The notes: generated by a model from the letters alone, not told the origin. 64,000 nt of DNA from Oscillospiraceae bacterium (GCA_015067025.1 SVNC01000002.1:124001-188000); one strand, 5' to 3'; positions 1-8,043 are shown, numbered from the stretch's first letter. Numbers and translations are program-made.

Positions 1-249
1 GGTGCTATCTACAAGGGTAAGGTAGTTCGTATTATGAACTTCGGTGCTTTCGTAGAAATCGCTCCCGGTAAGGATGGTATGGTACACGTTTCCGAGCTTG
101 AAAACAGAAGAGTTGAAAAGGTTGAGGACGTTGTATCCATCGGCGATGAAATCATCGTAAAGGTTCTTGAAATTGACAATCAGGGCAAGATCAGACTTTC
201 AAGAAAGGCTGCACTTGCTGATATCGAAGCAAAGAAAAAGAACGGCTGA
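1..249 (+). CDS. pnp: Polyribonucleotide nucleotidyltransferase (PNPase), C-terminal fragment
   Basis: The window opens inside this gene; only about 82 residues are present. They form a complete S1 RNA-binding domain (starting [11 protein letters not shown], with [17 protein letters not shown] and the closing KIRLSRKA) followed by a short lysine-rich tail. PNPase is the 3'-5' phosphorolytic exoribonuclease of the RNA degradosome and ends in KH plus S1 domains, and the [14 protein letters not shown]...KIRLSRKA pattern is typical of it. The catalytic core lies upstream and out of view, so another S1-terminal protein cannot be wholly excluded. A strong terminator follows 17 bases after the stop. 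Confidence 0.85.
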   Translation, partial: GAIYKGKVVRIMNFGAFVEIAPGKDGMVHVSELENRRVEKVEDVVSIGDEIIVKVLEIDNQGKIRLSRKAALADIEAKKKNG

Positions 250-266
250 TTAACTGAATAAAAATT

Positions 267-304
267 ACACCCGAAGAAATTGTAGTTTCTTCGGGTGTTT
301 TTAT
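267..304 (+). terminator. Intrinsic terminator of pnp
   Basis: Perfect inverted repeat ACACCCGAAGAAA / TTTCTTCGGGTGT with a 6-base loop, followed by a T-rich run. It ends the pnp transcript and lies against the convergent XRE gene. Confidence 0.9.
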
Positions 305-306
305 CT

Positions 307-1398
307 TTAGCAATATGATTTTATTTTTTTGAGTGTGGACATAAAATAGTCGTCTTCTTTCAGCCAGTTTTCTAAACCATAGTTTGATATAAATGTTAAT
401 AAATCTTCATATAAGTTTTTCTGCGAATGCTTCATTCTGTTTTGTGAATTGTTTTCGCAAAAACACAACCACGGAACATCATATTTCGTTTTATCGGGAC
501 GCTTTTCGAAATTGTCGGCGTATTTTAATGCTTTCTCAAGATATTGAACAGTTTTTTCTTTATTTTCATTTTTGATGTATAGCTTAAGTATTTGCAGTGC
601 GTTTGAAAACAGTTGATGAAAACCTGAATTCTCTCCACCAATCAGAAGAAGTAATTGTTCAGCCATAAGAGATATTTCTATTTTTTCCTCGTCGGAATAT
701 TCGCTACGAATTCGTAAGTCGGAAATGTTATGATATAGTCCCACCATAAAATATATGATGTTTTTTTGGTATTCTTCCGTTGCTTCACGACCTTTCAAGG
801 TATGGGGAAGAAGCATTTCACGACAGCAAGGTATAAACGGGGCTTTCATTGCTACTTCCTTTGCTTTTTCGTATTCACCTATCTCTAAATAATTGAATAC
901 CAACATCTGACGGCAGCAACCACCTTCGTCAAAATTTTCATTTGCATAATAAAGTGCTTTATTTAATAATCCTATAGTTTCCGTTGCAGCCTTTCTTCTG
1001 TCTTCTTTTGTGAACGCTTCACCACTCTGAAAATGTAAACTGTATAGTGACTGAGCCAAGCAATAAAGCAAGCGTGATTCGTTTGGAAATTCAATAAGTC
1101 CTTGCCGTAAAAGCTTAATGGATTTTCTTGTTTCGCCATTACTATGGAAAATCCTGTTTTCTTTAAGGATAGCATTTATTCGTTCTTCCTTACGTGTGTT
1201 ATCAAATCCTATTATTTCATCAATGCTTATATCAAAGTAGCCAGCAATGGTCGGTAGCAGCGTTATATCGGGGTAGGTTGAACCATTTTCCCAACGACTG
1301 ACTGCTTGTGCTGATACTCCGAGAACATCTGCAAGCTGCTCCTGGGTCAGTTCGCGGTTTGTTCTGTATTTTTTTAGGTTTTCGCCAAGTTTATGCAT
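307..1398 (-). CDS. XRE-family transcriptional regulator with long helical C-terminal region
   Basis: 363 aa. Residues about 5-62 form a Cro/C1-type helix-turn-helix (LTQEQLADVLGVSAQAVSRW, then NGSTYPDI and a DISIDEIIG end). The remaining 300 residues are helical, with paired-helix segments rich in Leu/Tyr/Ala (for example around residues 90-125) that resemble the TPR-like sensor of large XRE regulators; no exact repeat count is claimed. The start ATG has GGAGG about 6 bases upstream on the minus strand. It is monocistronic, with its own promoter at 1438-1466 and a 9-bp inverted repeat just upstream that could be its operator. The target genes and ligand are unknown. Confidence 0.8.
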   Translation of the reverse strand: MHKLGENLKKYRTNRELTQEQLADVLGVSAQAVSRWENGSTYPDITLLPTIAGYFDISIDEIIGFDNTRKEERINAILKENRIFHSNGETRKSIKLLRQGLIEFPNESRLLYCLAQSLYSLHFQSGEAFTKEDRRKAATETIGLLNKALYYANENFDEGGCCRQMLVFNYLEIGEYEKAKEVAMKAPFIPCCREMLLPHTLKGREATEEYQKNIIYFMVGLYHNISDLRIRSEYSDEEKIEISLMAEQLLLLIGGENSGFHQLFSNALQILKLYIKNENKEKTVQYLEKALKYADNFEKRPDKTKYDVPWLCFCENNSQNRMKHSQKNLYEDLLTFISNYGLENWLKEDDYFMSTLKKIKSYC

Positions 1399-1437
1399 AG
1401 TTTTATCCTCCGTATATTTAGTGGAGCTCCTGTTATA

Positions 1438-1466
1438 ATAATACCCGATTTTATTCGGTTTGTCTA
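1438..1466 (-). promoter_or_regulatory. Sigma-A promoter of the 363-aa XRE gene
   Basis: On the minus strand, TAGACA, 17-bp spacer, TATTAT, about 40 bases before the start codon. Confidence 0.6.
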
Positions 1467-1473
1467 CAACGTA

Positions 1474-1496
1474 TTAGTTGAGAAAAACTCAACTAA
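1474..1496. repeat. Perfect 9-bp inverted repeat upstream of XRE promoter
   Basis: TTAGTTGAG, loop AAAAA, CTCAACTAA, placed 7 bases upstream of the -35 element of the XRE gene. A candidate operator; it lacks the T-run expected of a terminator. Confidence 0.5.
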
Positions 1497-1512
1497 AGTG
1501 AGAGAGACGTAC

Positions 1513-1546
1513 AAAAAATCTCGTATCTTGTTCAGATACGAGATTT
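1513..1546 (-). terminator. Intrinsic terminator of C39-like lipoprotein gene
   Basis: 12-bp perfect stem (AAATCTCGTATC / GATACGAGATTT), 7-base loop, followed on the minus strand by six Ts. It lies 24 bases past the stop of the lipoprotein gene. Confidence 0.9.
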
Positions 1547-1569
1547 ATAGTTTGGTATTTAATTATCCT

Positions 1570-2298
1570 TTATTCAATTAACACTGCCTGAGATTCCATA
1601 CTTTCATACATTTCTGTAAAAGTTTCGTTCATAACGTTAAGTGTTTTACCATTATCAGATACAAGAATAACTTCAGAATTGTTGTAACCGATCATGGCGT
1701 AGCATCTTGGTGACATTTTACATTGTACTTCTTCACCTTCGTCTGTTACCCAGCAATATTCATCTACAACAACAGCCGCGTTACCTGTTATTGTACCCCA
1801 AACGATAACGGGTTTTTTATTATCGATATAACCTTTAAGTGTAGTAAGATCAGAACCGGAAACATCTTTTACAGTTCTGCCTTTGCATTTAGAAGGATAA
1901 TCATTATAGTATTTATTTATCATATTTACAATAGGAGGTGCGTAATAGAAAGAAAGAGTACCTTTGGGGTTACCTACAATCATTTTCCATGGAGATGGTG
2001 TGCCGTCTACATAAGATGTACTTTCTTCAATATCAGCATATGCTCTGAGATCAGCCGGTTTTATAGAAATACCATAGTATCCGAGAATTGCTGATGCTGC
2101 TGTAATTGCTGAGCCTCCCGGGACGAAAGGTCTGCCGTCTACCCCTTTTACTTCAAGCAAAACTTCTCCACCTCTGTCGATTTCGATAACGGGCAGGGAA
2201 GAATCCTCGGGATTAATGGTGTTGCCAGGCGTATTGGAACATGCAGTTGTAAGTAAACATACTGATAAAAGCATTGCTATAAGTGATTTCTTCTTCAT
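1570..2298 (-). CDS. Lipoprotein with degenerate C39-like (papain-fold) domain
   Basis: 242 aa. Residues 1-20 are a lipoprotein signal peptide with lipobox LTTAC (Cys20). The rest matches the layout of Peptidase_C39_2-like proteins: a PGGSAITAASAILGYYGI block where active members have a Gly-Cys catalytic motif, a YAPPIVNMINKYY segment, KPVIVWGTI, and a final CYAMIGYNNSEVILVSDNG block. The expected catalytic Cys is Ser (TCA codon), and the usual His before the GY-D/N motif appears to be Arg or Cys, so it may be an inactive, binding-only pseudo-peptidase. It would be anchored to the outer face of the membrane. It has its own promoter and terminator. The family assignment is by motif pattern from memory. 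Confidence 0.65.
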   Translation of the reverse strand: MKKKSLIAMLLSVCLLTTACSNTPGNTINPEDSSLPVIEIDRGGEVLLEVKGVDGRPFVPGGSAITAASAILGYYGISIKPADLRAYADIEESTSYVDGTPSPWKMIVGNPKGTLSFYYAPPIVNMINKYYNDYPSKCKGRTVKDVSGSDLTTLKGYIDNKKPVIVWGTITGNAAVVVDEYCWVTDEGEEVQCKMSPRCYAMIGYNNSEVILVSDNGKTLNVMNETFTEMYESMESQAVLIE

Positions 2299-2381
2299 TT
2301 TTCGTTCCTCTCAAGTATATCAATTTGTATACTTATTATGATAATTACGACATTTTAGTCGCATCAACTATTTATGATTTA

Positions 2382-2410
2382 ATTTTACCATATCTATTGG
2401 TAAATGTCAA
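2382..2410 (-). promoter_or_regulatory. Sigma-A promoter of C39-like lipoprotein with embedded inverted repeat
   Basis: Minus strand: TTGACA, 17-bp spacer, TAAAAT. The spacer carries TTTACCA/TGGTAAA (2384-2390 and 2398-2404), a possible operator between the promoter elements. Confidence 0.65.
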
Positions 2411-2448
2411 TGAAAATTCACATTTTTAAGGTTTTTTATTTGTTTATA

Positions 2449-2477
2449 TTGATTTTAAAACAAATTTGTAGTATAAT
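2449..2477 (+). promoter_or_regulatory. Sigma-A promoter of tadA
   Basis: TTGATT, 17-bp spacer, TATAAT; divergent from the lipoprotein promoter. Confidence 0.65.
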
Positions 2478-2509
2478 GAATATAACTTTTTTGAAAAGGA
2501 AAAGTATAA

Positions 2510-2959
2510 ATGACTGCAGATGAAGAATACATGAAAATATGCATTGAGCTTGCTAAAGAAGCGGCTGCAAACGGCGAATGTCCGGTCGGGGCGATTGTAG
2601 TAGATAGTAGTGGTGATATTTTAAGCAAAGGATACAATAAGCGAGAAAGCAACAGTTCGCCTACGGCACATGCAGAAATTATTGCAATAGAAGAAGCCGC
2701 AAAGAAACTTAATTCCTGGCGGCTGTCTGATTGTACTTTATACGTCACATTAGAACCATGTCCGATGTGTGCTGGAGCAATTATCAATTCAAGATTAAAA
2801 AGAGTTGTTTATGGTGCCTTCGATGAAAATGGTGGTGCATGTGCATCGGTTATGAATATGTTTGAGTATCCGTTTAATCATAAACCTTTAGTACGTAGCA
2901 GAATTCTTATGGATGAATGCTCTGCACTTCTTACAGAGTTTTTTAAAGGTTTAAGATAA
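2510..2959 (+). CDS. tadA: tRNA-specific adenosine deaminase TadA
   Basis: 149 aa, normal family length. It converts A34 to inosine in the anticodon wobble position of tRNA-Arg(ACG). The zinc deaminase signature is complete: H54-A-E56 (the catalytic Glu) and P83-C-P-M-C87. The C-terminal part (GAFDENGGACASVMN... and the final helix) matches TadA rather than free-nucleoside deaminases. The start ATG has GAAAAGGAAA upstream and its own sigma-A promoter. It stands alone; the next gene pair is convergent. Confidence 0.93.
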   Translation: MTADEEYMKICIELAKEAAANGECPVGAIVVDSSGDILSKGYNKRESNSSPTAHAEIIAIEEAAKKLNSWRLSDCTLYVTLEPCPMCAGAIINSRLKRVVYGAFDENGGACASVMNMFEYPFNHKPLVRSRILMDECSALLTEFFKGLR

Positions 2960-2962
2960 ATC

Positions 2963-3064
2963 TCACATATCGCGGATTGCTTTTTTATAAAGTGATTCAA
3001 TTATTACTATTGCAGAAACAAATATTGCTGTTGCTGCAATCAATGCTAATAATAACTTTTTCAT
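2963..3064 (-). CDS. Small single-pass membrane peptide (33 aa)
   Basis: A 33-codon frame: MKK, then a hydrophobic stretch LLLALIAATAIFVSAIVII, then a charged tail ESLYKKAIRDM. It starts 22 bases after the stop of the upstream XRE gene on the same strand and has a good ribosome site (GGGAG, 7 bases before ATG), so the two are probably co-transcribed. It could also be a short signal-anchor peptide. No homologue is recognised and the role is unknown; linkage suggests a partner or target of the XRE regulator. Confidence 0.55.
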   Translation of the reverse strand: MKKLLLALIAATAIFVSAIVIIESLYKKAIRDM

Positions 3065-3086
3065 ATCTTCACTCCCGTGAAATCGC

Positions 3087-3770
3087 TTATTCTTTATCGT
3101 TATCGAGATTAAGAATTCTTGATTCGGTATTTTTTATGAGACTTAAAAGTGCAGTACCGCGTTTGTTGTATTCTTCTTCGATTGAACTTGTTGTGATGCC
3201 CGGTGCAGTAGCTGAACTTCCGCTTCTTGCTGCGGTTACAGCTTTGCTTTCATCAACACATATAGCTGAATTTATAAGATATGGTGCGGTCTGAGCAGGT
3301 ATCCTGAATATGTTTTTATCATTTTTATTGTTTGTAAGATGAGTTATTCTGAAAGCTTTATAAACGGAAAGCATAAACATGGAAGAAATGCTTTTTGTAA
3401 GTGCCGTGGATTTTATTCTTCCAAGAAGATTGAATATAATTTCAATACTGTTTGTTATAAGCTTTTTGTTGAGCGTCAGCATCAGATCTCCGCTCTTGGA
3501 TTCGCTCTTGTCATTGAAATCAATTTCAGGAATATCCTTCTCAGTGATGATCTCGCCGCTTGATACTGGTGAGCGTCCAAGCAAATAATCAGTAGATACG
3601 TTATAATAATCAGCAGCCTTAACAAGAAAGTCAAGACCACATTCTCTTTTACCTTTTTCGTAGTGAGAAAGAAGTGCCTGAGCTACGTCTAAATCTGCTG
3701 CAACTTGTTTTTGTGTAAGACCACGTTCTTTTCTTAATAAAGATAATATGCGAGGGAATTCGTTGTTCAT
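3087..3770 (-). CDS. XRE-family transcriptional regulator
   Basis: 227 aa. N-terminal Cro/C1 helix-turn-helix at residues about 5-66 (LTQKQVAADLDVAQALLSHYE, then NVSTDYLLGRSP). The C-terminal half (KLITNSIEIIFNLLGRIKS onward) is helical with no recognised domain; it contains an alanine/serine-rich stretch near AARSGSSATAPG. Its promoter at 3806-3834 overlaps repeats that may be its own operator. Probably the first gene of a two-gene unit with the 33-aa membrane peptide. Confidence 0.8.
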   Translation of the reverse strand: MNNEFPRILSLLRKERGLTQKQVAADLDVAQALLSHYEKGKRECGLDFLVKAADYYNVSTDYLLGRSPVSSGEIITEKDIPEIDFNDKSESKSGDLMLTLNKKLITNSIEIIFNLLGRIKSTALTKSISSMFMLSVYKAFRITHLTNNKNDKNIFRIPAQTAPYLINSAICVDESKAVTAARSGSSATAPGITTSSIEEEYNKRGTALLSLIKNTESRILNLDNDKE

Positions 3771-3805
3771 TATCTATACACTCCGTTTCATATTTCGCAA
3801 AGTAT

Positions 3806-3834
3806 ATTATAGCCCAATTATGCCCGATTGTAAA
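3806..3834 (-). promoter_or_regulatory. Sigma-A promoter of the 227-aa XRE gene with repeats
   Basis: Minus strand: TTTACA, 17-bp spacer, TATAAT. The spacer holds a direct repeat (GCCCAATT / GCCCGATT on the plus strand, 3812-3829), and the -35 element is one arm of TGTAAA-N6-TTTTACA (3829-3847). Autoregulation is plausible. Confidence 0.6.
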
Positions 3835-3942
3835 GCGTGATTTTACACAAAAAATATGGTTGTTTTTTAGCGAATAAAACAGTTTTATGTCGAAAATAAT
3901 TAAATCTATATAAAATATTAAAACAAGTAGAAAGGAACAATA

Positions 3943-4551
3943 ATGAAAAATTACAGAATTTATATTATCAGACACGGTATAACACAAGGTAATCTTGATG
4001 GGAAGTATATTGGAGTTACCGATCTTCCTTTATGTGAAGAAGGTGAAGAGGCAATCTCCTCTCTTAAAGCACTTGATGTATATCCAAGGGTGCAGAAAGT
4101 GTACTCCAGTCCGTTAAAGCGTTGTTTACAGACAGCTGAGATAATTTATCCTGACAAGCTTTTAAAACGAATTGATGCAATCAGCGAATGTGATTTTGGC
4201 GATTATGAAAACAAGACACAGCAGGAGCTTAGCGATGACGAAACTTATCTGCAGTGGCTCAAAGGCGGATACGATGCTGCACCACCGAACGGAGAAAGCT
4301 TTGGACATTTTACACTCCGTTGCCTTGATGGACTTGAGGAGATATTCAAGGATATGATGTCAAATGAGATAACATCGGCCGCAGTGATCACGCACTCGGG
4401 TGTTATTATGAATTTACTTTCAGGTTATGGTCTGCCTAAGCTTAAACCTATTGATTTTGCCTGCAATCAGGGAGAGGGATTTGAAATTCAATTAAGTACT
4501 TTCTTATGGCAACACGGACCTGTGTTTGAAATTGTAGGAAAATTATTCTGA
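3943..4551 (+). CDS. Histidine phosphatase family protein (phosphoglycerate mutase-like)
   Basis: 202 aa. The N-terminal IIRHGIT motif gives the phospho-accepting His11, VYSSPLKRCLQTA supplies the second conserved Arg block, and AAVITHSGVI (about residue 150) the second catalytic His. The length and GNLDGKYIGVTDLPL region fit CobC/GpmB-like phosphatases rather than the larger glycolytic GpmA. The substrate cannot be read; there are no cobalamin genes nearby. The gene sits 20 bases before tex and is probably co-transcribed with it. Confidence 0.8.
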   Translation: MKNYRIYIIRHGITQGNLDGKYIGVTDLPLCEEGEEAISSLKALDVYPRVQKVYSSPLKRCLQTAEIIYPDKLLKRIDAISECDFGDYENKTQQELSDDETYLQWLKGGYDAAPPNGESFGHFTLRCLDGLEEIFKDMMSNEITSAAVITHSGVIMNLLSGYGLPKLKPIDFACNQGEGFEIQLSTFLWQHGPVFEIVGKLF

Positions 4552-4571
4552 AATATTGGAAGGGAAAAATA

Positions 4572-6713
4572 ATGGATATTTTACAGCAGATAGCTAAAGA
4601 ATTTAAAATCAGAGATGAGCAGGTAAAAAATACTGTTCAGCTTATCGATGAAGGTAATACTATACCTTTTATTTCACGATACAGAAAGGAAATGACAGGT
4701 GGACTTGATGATCAGCTTTTAAGAGAACTTAGCGATCGTCTTACATATCTTCGTAATTTAGAACAGAGAAAGAATGAGGTTTCTGCATCTATTGAAGCGA
4801 GTGGTAATATGAATGAGAAAATTGCCGAGGATCTTCTTAAAGCGGTAACCCTTGCGGAAGTTGAAGACATTTACAGACCTTTCAAGCCCAAAAGAAAAAC
4901 AAGAGCAAGCATTGCCAAAGAAAAGGGACTCCAGTCTCTTGCAGATTTTATTATGGAGCAAAGTCTTGCATCTGTTAATCTTGAAGCACAAAAATATATT
5001 GATGAAGAAAAAGGCGTAGTAACTATCGAAGATGCCATTGCAGGAGCTTCAGATATAATTTCTGAAACTATATCCGATGATGCAGATCTACGTAAAAAGC
5101 TTTATGAAGAATATTTCGGTTATGCAATGATAGAAACAACGGCAACTGATCCCGAAGCAGAAACAGTATATAAGAATTATTACGATTACAGCGAAAGAGG
5201 TTCTAAAATACCTGCTCACAGACTTCTTGCAATTGACAGAGGTGAAAGAGAAGAGGCTATCAAGGTATCTGTAGCTCCCGATGAAGAGCGTGTAATGAAA
5301 TTTATTACAAAAGCCTATGTCAAGGCTGACAACGAAAACGGTAGAATTGTACGTGCCGCTTGTGAAGATAGCTATAAGCGTCTTATTCATCCTTCACTCG
5401 AACGCAGAATGAGAAACGAGCTTACAGAAAAGGCTTGTAACAGCTCTATCCATATTTTCTCTGATAACTTAAGACAGCTTTTAATGCAACCTCCTGTAAA
5501 AAATGCAGTAACTCTTGGTCTTGACCCTGCTTACAGAACAGGCTGTAAAATCGCTGTCGTTGATGGCACAGGTAAGGTTATTGATACGACGGTTATTTAT
5601 CCCACACCTCCTCACAACAAGATAACGGAAGCTAAATCTATAATAAAAAAGCTTATCGCAAAGCATGGAGTTACTGTAATTGCAATAGGTAACGGTACAG
5701 CGAGTCACGAAAGCGAAGTGTTTGTAGCAGAGCTTATAAGAGAAATTGACACAAAGGTAAGCTATATGGTAGTATCCGAAGCGGGTGCAAGTGTCTATTC
5801 GGCAAGTAAGCTTGCCGCTGAAGAATTCCCTGAATATGATGTGTCATTGAGAAGTGCTGTATCTATAGCAAGAAGACTGCAGGATCCTCTTGCAGAGCTT
5901 GTTAAGATCGATCCTAAAGCAATAGGTGTAGGACAATATCAGCACGATATGCCGCCTGCACAGCTTTTTGACGCTCTCGGTGGTGTTGTTGAAGGCTGTG
6001 TAAACAATGTAGGTGTAGATCTCAATACAGCATCAGTATCACTTCTCAGTTATGTTTCGGGCGTCAATAATACAGTTGCTAAAAATATAGTAGCATATCG
6101 TGAGGAAAACGGTAAATTTACACGCAGAAGTGAACTTTTAAAGGTTGCAAAGCTCGGAAAGAAAGCTTACGAGCAGTGCGCAGGTTTTATGAGGATTTCA
6201 GACGGTAAAAATCCGCTTGATAGCACGTCCGTCCATCCTGAAAGTTATAAGGCGGCAGAGGCACTTCTTGAAAAGTGCGGATTTAAGTTGGCGGATTTAA
6301 AGGGAGGTATTCCCAATATCAGAGATAGTGTAAATAATTTAGGTGCTGCTAAACTTCCTGAAGAGCTTGGTATCGGTGCTATGACTTTATCTGATATAGT
6401 AAATGAACTTGCAAAGCCCGGAAGAGATCCGCGAGATGAGCTTCCCGCTCCCTTACTTCGTACTGATATTGCAGATATTGATAGTCTTCAGCCCGGTATG
6501 ATACTTAGCGGAACTGTAAGAAATGTTATAGATTTCGGTGCTTTTATCGATATCGGTGTACATCAGGACGGACTTGTACATATATCTCAGCTTTCTGAAA
6601 GTTATGTCAAGCATCCGCTTGACGTGGTGAAAATCGGAGATATCGTAAAGGTGAAGGTGCTTGATATCGATTCATCAAAAAAGAGAATTTCGCTTACTAT
6701 GAAAGGAATTTAA
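4572..6713 (+). CDS. tex: RNA-binding transcriptional accessory protein Tex
   Basis: 713 aa, normal length. Domains in order: N-terminal helical Tex domain with the hallmark NTIPFISRYRKEMTGGLDD (residues about 28-46); a YqgF/RuvC-like fold starting TLGLDPAYRTGCKIAVVDG (about 315) with IAIGNGTASHESE; helix-hairpin-helix units (SYVSGVNNTVAKNIVAYREENG); and a C-terminal S1 domain ending RISLTMKGI. Tex binds nucleic acid and affects transcription and RNA turnover. Followed after one base by the YcxB-like gene, so it is part of a small operon 3943-7849. Confidence 0.93.
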   Translation: MDILQQIAKEFKIRDEQVKNTVQLIDEGNTIPFISRYRKEMTGGLDDQLLRELSDRLTYLRNLEQRKNEVSASIEASGNMNEKIAEDLLKAVTLAEVEDIYRPFKPKRKTRASIAKEKGLQSLADFIMEQSLASVNLEAQKYIDEEKGVVTIEDAIAGASDIISETISDDADLRKKLYEEYFGYAMIETTATDPEAETVYKNYYDYSERGSKIPAHRLLAIDRGEREEAIKVSVAPDEERVMKFITKAYVKADNENGRIVRAACEDSYKRLIHPSLERRMRNELTEKACNSSIHIFSDNLRQLLMQPPVKNAVTLGLDPAYRTGCKIAVVDGTGKVIDTTVIYPTPPHNKITEAKSIIKKLIAKHGVTVIAIGNGTASHESEVFVAELIREIDTKVSYMVVSEAGASVYSASKLAAEEFPEYDVSLRSAVSIARRLQDPLAELVKIDPKAIGVGQYQHDMPPAQLFDALGGVVEGCVNNVGVDLNTASVSLLSYVSGVNNTVAKNIVAYREENGKFTRRSELLKVAKLGKKAYEQCAGFMRISDGKNPLDSTSVHPESYKAAEALLEKCGFKLADLKGGIPNIRDSVNNLGAAKLPEELGIGAMTLSDIVNELAKPGRDPRDELPAPLLRTDIADIDSLQPGMILSGTVRNVIDFGAFIDIGVHQDGLVHISQLSESYVKHPLDVVKIGDIVKVKVLDIDSSKKRISLTMKGI

Positions 6714-6714
6714 A

Positions 6715-7230
6715 ATGATAGACGCAGTTATCGGCTGGAATGAAAAAAATATAAAAGAATATGTAAAATACGTTATTATAGAAAAAAATAAAGGCACAAA
6801 AACAGGGCTTACTATTTACTCTGTTCTTATGGCTGTTATAGCAGCTGCCGCACTCGTTGCCGCTTTTGTGACAGGTATGATGTGGTTACTTATAGCTACA
6901 ATCTGTGCAGCATTAATGATTGGTATCTTTCTTCTCGTACTCTGGTATGCAATAAACAGATACACAAGGGATATTTTTGAAATCAATGACGGCAGTACAA
7001 TAAATGGCATTGAGATAACATCAACTGCTCTTTGCGTAAAAAAAGACGATATCGCCAAAGGGCTTATAAGCTGGGAAAATGTCACTGAAATAGATTTTAA
7101 TAAAGACAATGCATATATTTCAACGGCAGAAGGATATCTCATCATTATAGAAAAGGCAAATATTAAAGAAGGTTCCCTTGACGAACTTAAAAAAATAGTT
7201 GAAGAAAAGCTGGTGAAACAAGGTGATTAA
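6715..7230 (+). CDS. YcxB-like two-TM membrane protein
   Basis: 171 aa. Two transmembrane helices at about residues 31-52 and 55-80, flanked by a short cytoplasmic N-terminus and a C-terminal beta-rich domain (ISWENVTEIDFNKDNAYIST...GYLIII), the arrangement seen in YcxB-like proteins. The start ATG is one base after the tex stop and the end overlaps queH by 8 bases, so translation is coupled. No catalytic motif; function unknown. Confidence 0.65.
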   Translation: MIDAVIGWNEKNIKEYVKYVIIEKNKGTKTGLTIYSVLMAVIAAAALVAAFVTGMMWLLIATICAALMIGIFLLVLWYAINRYTRDIFEINDGSTINGIEITSTALCVKKDDIAKGLISWENVTEIDFNKDNAYISTAEGYLIIIEKANIKEGSLDELKKIVEEKLVKQGD

Positions 7231-7849
7231 TTATCAACTTGAAACCGACAAGATAATTAAAAGCCTTGATTATACGCCCACTCTTTTTCTTCATGCTTGC
7301 TGTGCTCCTTGCAGTAGCTATGTTCTCGAATATCTGTCTGAGTATTTTGATATCACGGTTTTCTTTTATAATCCCAATATTACTGAATATGATGAATATC
7401 TTAAAAGGAAAAATGAACTTATTAGATTTATAAAAGAGAAAGGCTTTAAAAATCCTGTAAAAATGATCGATGGGGACTTTTCTCCCGATGTGTTTTTTGA
7501 AATGTCGAAGGGTCGAGAAGAGCTTCAGGAGGGCGGAGCAAGATGTTTCGACTGTTATCTGTTAAGACTTGAAAAAACCGCTTTGCTTGCAAAGGAAAAC
7601 GACTTTGATTATTTTTGTACTACGCTTTCTGTAAGCCCTTATAAAAATTCACAGAAATTAAATGAAATTGGTGGACATCTGAGTGAAAAATATGATGTAA
7701 AATATCTTTTTTCTGACTTTAAGAAACGTAACGGATACAAGCGCTCAATCGAACTTTCAGCAGAATTTAATCTTTATAGACAGAATTACTGTGGATGTGT
7801 TTACAGTAAAGCACACGCGGAAAAGAGAGAAACGAAAGAAAATAAGTAA
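7223..7849 (+). CDS. queH: Epoxyqueuosine reductase QueH
   Basis: 208 aa, the normal size of the QueH (formerly DUF208) family, which makes queuosine from epoxyqueuosine in tRNA independently of the QueG enzyme. All cysteine motifs are present: HACCAPC (C26, C27, C30), RCFDCY (about 107-111) and YCGC (about 188-191), which bind the Fe-S cluster and adjacent metal. GTG is taken as start; it overlaps the previous gene by 8 bases. No other queuosine gene is in the window, so queuine/preQ1 salvage or synthesis must be encoded elsewhere. Confidence 0.9.
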   Translation: MINYQLETDKIIKSLDYTPTLFLHACCAPCSSYVLEYLSEYFDITVFFYNPNITEYDEYLKRKNELIRFIKEKGFKNPVKMIDGDFSPDVFFEMSKGREELQEGGARCFDCYLLRLEKTALLAKENDFDYFCTTLSVSPYKNSQKLNEIGGHLSEKYDVKYLFSDFKKRNGYKRSIELSAEFNLYRQNYCGCVYSKAHAEKRETKENK

Positions 7850-7865
7850 AATTTTACTGAAAGTA

Positions 7866-7898
7866 CACAAAAAGTGTTGTAAAGCAACGCATTTTGTG
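7866..7898 (+). other. Inverted repeat at end of queH, overlapping the corA promoter
   Basis: CACAAAAAGTGTTG / CAACGCATTTTGTG with a 5-base loop, 13 of 14 positions paired, 16 bases past the queH stop. The T-run is poor, so it may be a weak terminator; its 3' arm and loop contain the -35 and spacer of the corA promoter. Confidence 0.5.
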
Positions 7899-7905
7899 CT
7901 AAAAT
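7877..7905 (+). promoter_or_regulatory. Sigma-A promoter of corA
   Basis: TTGTAA, 17-bp spacer ending in an extended TGC, then TAAAAT. Predicted start near 7912, leaving an untranslated leader of about 135 bases. Confidence 0.65.
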
Positions 7906-7945
7906 ATTAAAGGCTTAATTTAGCTAATATTTTTTATGAGGTGAT

Positions 7946-8043
7946 AGACAATGACTGCGGACCCTTGTGGGAAAAGTTTAAAATTTGAATAACTGTGCAG
8001 AAATTGTCTTTAGGCGTAAGACTCTTTCTGCATAGAGAAAGAG
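7946..8043 (+). promoter_or_regulatory. corA leader RNA with mutually exclusive hairpins (candidate translational switch)
   Basis: Three helices compete. A: AGACAAT-GA-CTGC (7946-7958) pairs with GCAG-AA-ATTGTCT (7997-8009) and encloses the start of a 13-codon uORF. B: GCAGAAA (7997-8003) pairs with TTTCTGC (8025-8031), and inside it GTCTT (8006-8010) pairs with AAGAC (8018-8022). C: CTCTTTC (8022-8028) pairs with GAAAGAG (8037-8043), covering part of the corA ribosome site. B excludes both A and C. There is no T-run, so control would be at translation. It does not match the M-box consensus. Confidence 0.6.
7951..7992 (+). CDS. Leader peptide uORF MTADPCGKSLKFE upstream of corA
   Basis: A 13-codon frame with a strong ribosome site (GAGGTG ending 7 bases before ATG) and a TAA stop, wholly within the corA leader and 57 bases before the corA start. 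The peptide carries Asp4-Pro5 early, as does the Salmonella MgtL leader (acidic/proline codons sense Mg2+ through ribosome destabilisation). Its codons lie inside competing RNA helices, so ribosome position would decide which helix forms. Expression is inferred, not shown. Confidence 0.6.
   Translation: MTADPCGKSLKFE

Noticed and set aside
7921-8043. M-box (Mg2+) or other known riboswitch upstream of corA
   Set aside because: The leader has an AGGTGA-like stretch but lacks the other conserved M-box blocks and the expected length; the uORF and competing hairpins explain it better.
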